From Thermodesulfovibrio sp. (GTDB lineage: Bacteria; Nitrospirota; Thermodesulfovibrionia; Thermodesulfovibrionales; Thermodesulfovibrionaceae): a stretch of 7,235 bases of DNA. The notes beneath the pieces are model-generated. The model ran no database searches and had not been told where the DNA came from. It worked only from the letters and a program-made list of their open reading frames with translations. Positions 6,305-7,235 of the stretch are shown one piece after another; the first letter of the stretch is position 1; every line of letters starts with the position of its first letter. The translations under genes and the position numbers were made by a program. Where the stretch lies: assembly GCA_026415595.1 (NCBI GenBank), contig JAOAGU010000002.1:29075-36309 (forward strand). Reading direction: 5' to 3'.

Positions 6305-7235
6305 AATTCTTTATAAAAAATACGAGTATTGCTTATTTTTCTATGGAGATTGGAATCAGACCAGAGATGCATACTTACAGTGGAGGACTTGGTATTTTAG
6401 CAGGTGACACGCTTAAATCTGCTGCAGACTTGAGAATTCCTTTGATAGGAATTACTCTGATTCATAGAATGGGATATTTCAGACAGGAACTTGATCCCTT
6501 TGGTAGACAGATAGAACATCCTGACCCATGGGATATTGAGAAATATCTTCAGAGAATTGACAAAAAAGTCTCGGTATCTATAGAAGGAAAGAATGTTTAT
6601 ATTACCGCTTGGCTTTATGTTATTGAAAGCACCACAGGAGGCAAGGTACCTATCATATTTCTGGATACTGATATTCCTGAAAATGATCCAGAAAACAGAA
6701 CTTTGACCCATTTCCTTTATGGTGGAGACCTGACTTATCGTCTAAAACAAGAGATAATTCTCGGAATCGGTGGAGTTAGAATGCTGGAAGAACTTGGTTT
6801 TGATATTAGAAAGTATCATATGAACGAGGGACATTCAAGTCTTTTAACTTTAGAACTTTTAAATAGATTCAAAAGGCCATTAGAGGAAGTATGGACTGAA
6901 GAGCTTGTATGGGATGTGGAAAAAGTAAAAAATCTTTGCGTTTTTACTACTCATACACCTGTAGAAGCAGGGCATGATAGATTCCCCTATGAGCTTGTTC
7001 AAAAAATCCTCGGTGAACCTATTCCCATGTGGTTGATAAAAAAACTCGCTGGAGATGGAATGCTTAATATGACATTGCTTGGTTTTAACTTAAGTGAATA
7101 CATAAATGGAGTATCAAAGAAACATGAAGAAGTCTCTGAAAGAATGTTTCCCGGATATGAAATAAATGCTATTACAAATGGTGTACATTCATATACATGG
7201 GTTTCAGAGCCCTTTAAAAATTTGTATAACAAATA
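6295..7235 (+). CDS. glgP: Alpha-glucan phosphorylase, short type (GT35), 3' end truncated by window edge
   Basis: This enzyme releases glucose 1-phosphate from the non-reducing ends of glycogen or maltodextrins using phosphate and a pyridoxal-phosphate cofactor, in the cytoplasm. The frame is open to the last base, showing 313 residues. Recognisable features are IAYFSMEI (12-19), the glycine-rich YSGGLGILAGD (28-38), RMGYFRQ, PDPWD, FLDTDIPEN, LYGGD, YHMNEGH (174-180), TTHTPVEAGHDRF (218-230), LNMT, MFPGY and ITNGVH (294-298). These are typical of the bacterial/archaeal phosphorylase group distinct from E. coli GlgP/MalP. Homology starts about 11 residues from the ATG, so the N-terminal DUF3417 extension of the long members (about 850 residues) is absent; a short form is expected. 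The PLP lysine lies beyond the window and cannot be checked. The ATG overlaps the mqnD 3' end by 10 bases, so the two are co-transcribed and probably translationally coupled, although their pathways are unrelated. Confidence 0.93.
   Translation, partial: MELEFFIKNTSIAYFSMEIGIRPEMHTYSGGLGILAGDTLKSAADLRIPLIGITLIHRMGYFRQELDPFGRQIEHPDPWDIEKYLQRIDKKVSVSIEGKNVYITAWLYVIESTTGGKVPIIFLDTDIPENDPENRTLTHFLYGGDLTYRLKQEIILGIGGVRMLEELGFDIRKYHMNEGHSSLLTLELLNRFKRPLEEVWTEELVWDVEKVKNLCVFTTHTPVEAGHDRFPYELVQKILGEPIPMWLIKKLAGDGMLNMTLLGFNLSEYINGVSKKHEEVSERMFPGYEINAITNGVHSYTWVSEPFKNLYNK

Noticed and set aside
6397..6711. 104-codon open frame on the - strand
   Set aside because: It is antisense to the conserved phosphorylase coding sequence and its translation shows no recognisable domain.
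6999..7232. 77-codon open frame on the - strand
   Set aside because: It is antisense to the phosphorylase gene and resembles no known protein.
1..7235. A novel defence, mobile or RNA-based system
   Set aside because: All coding capacity is taken by recognisable housekeeping or transport genes, gaps are under 100 bp, and no array of repeats, transposase, integrase or structured RNA was seen.

Overview
The window is ordinary, gene-dense, AT-rich bacterial chromosome. Its gene set is an acetate permease/acetyl-CoA synthetase pair, an EmrB-type efflux pump, ribosomal protein S20, a futalosine-pathway menaquinone enzyme and a short-type alpha-glucan phosphorylase. This suggests an anaerobic, possibly thermophilic, menaquinone-using bacterium that can assimilate or oxidise acetate. 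From the feel of the proteins, a Nitrospirota member such as Thermodesulfovibrio is my best guess, but the sequence alone does not prove it.

Layout. (1) Positions 1-3471, + strand: the 3' part of an actP-like sodium/acetate symporter gene (its start lies outside the window), then acs 42 bp later behind a strong Shine-Dalgarno. Together they import acetate and activate it to acetyl-CoA. The unit ends in a GC-rich hairpin at 3481-3511. (2) Positions 3511-5013, - strand: an EmrB/QacA (DHA2) drug:proton antiporter gene converging on acs and sharing that hairpin. (3) Positions 5103-5411, - strand: rpsT (S20), starting at TTG and ending in its own intrinsic terminator (5061-5093), which lies between it and the efflux gene. 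(4) Positions 5495-7235, + strand: mqnD (1,4-dihydroxy-6-naphthoate synthase), overlapped by 8 codon-equivalents of sequence (10 bp) by the start of a glgP-type alpha-glucan phosphorylase gene. The phosphorylase gene runs off the right edge.

Regulation visible in sequence. rpsT and mqnD are divergent across 83 bp, and their best promoter candidates physically overlap. The mqnD and efflux-pump starts both lack a convincing Shine-Dalgarno and sit about 6-7 bp after a -10-like hexamer, so leaderless transcripts are possible for both. All intergenic stretches are shorter than 100 bp; there is no gene-free stretch over 300 bp. I saw no tRNA, rRNA, insertion sequence, CRISPR array or prophage sequence, and no evidence of an undescribed multi-gene system. 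The findings are regulatory and contextual details.
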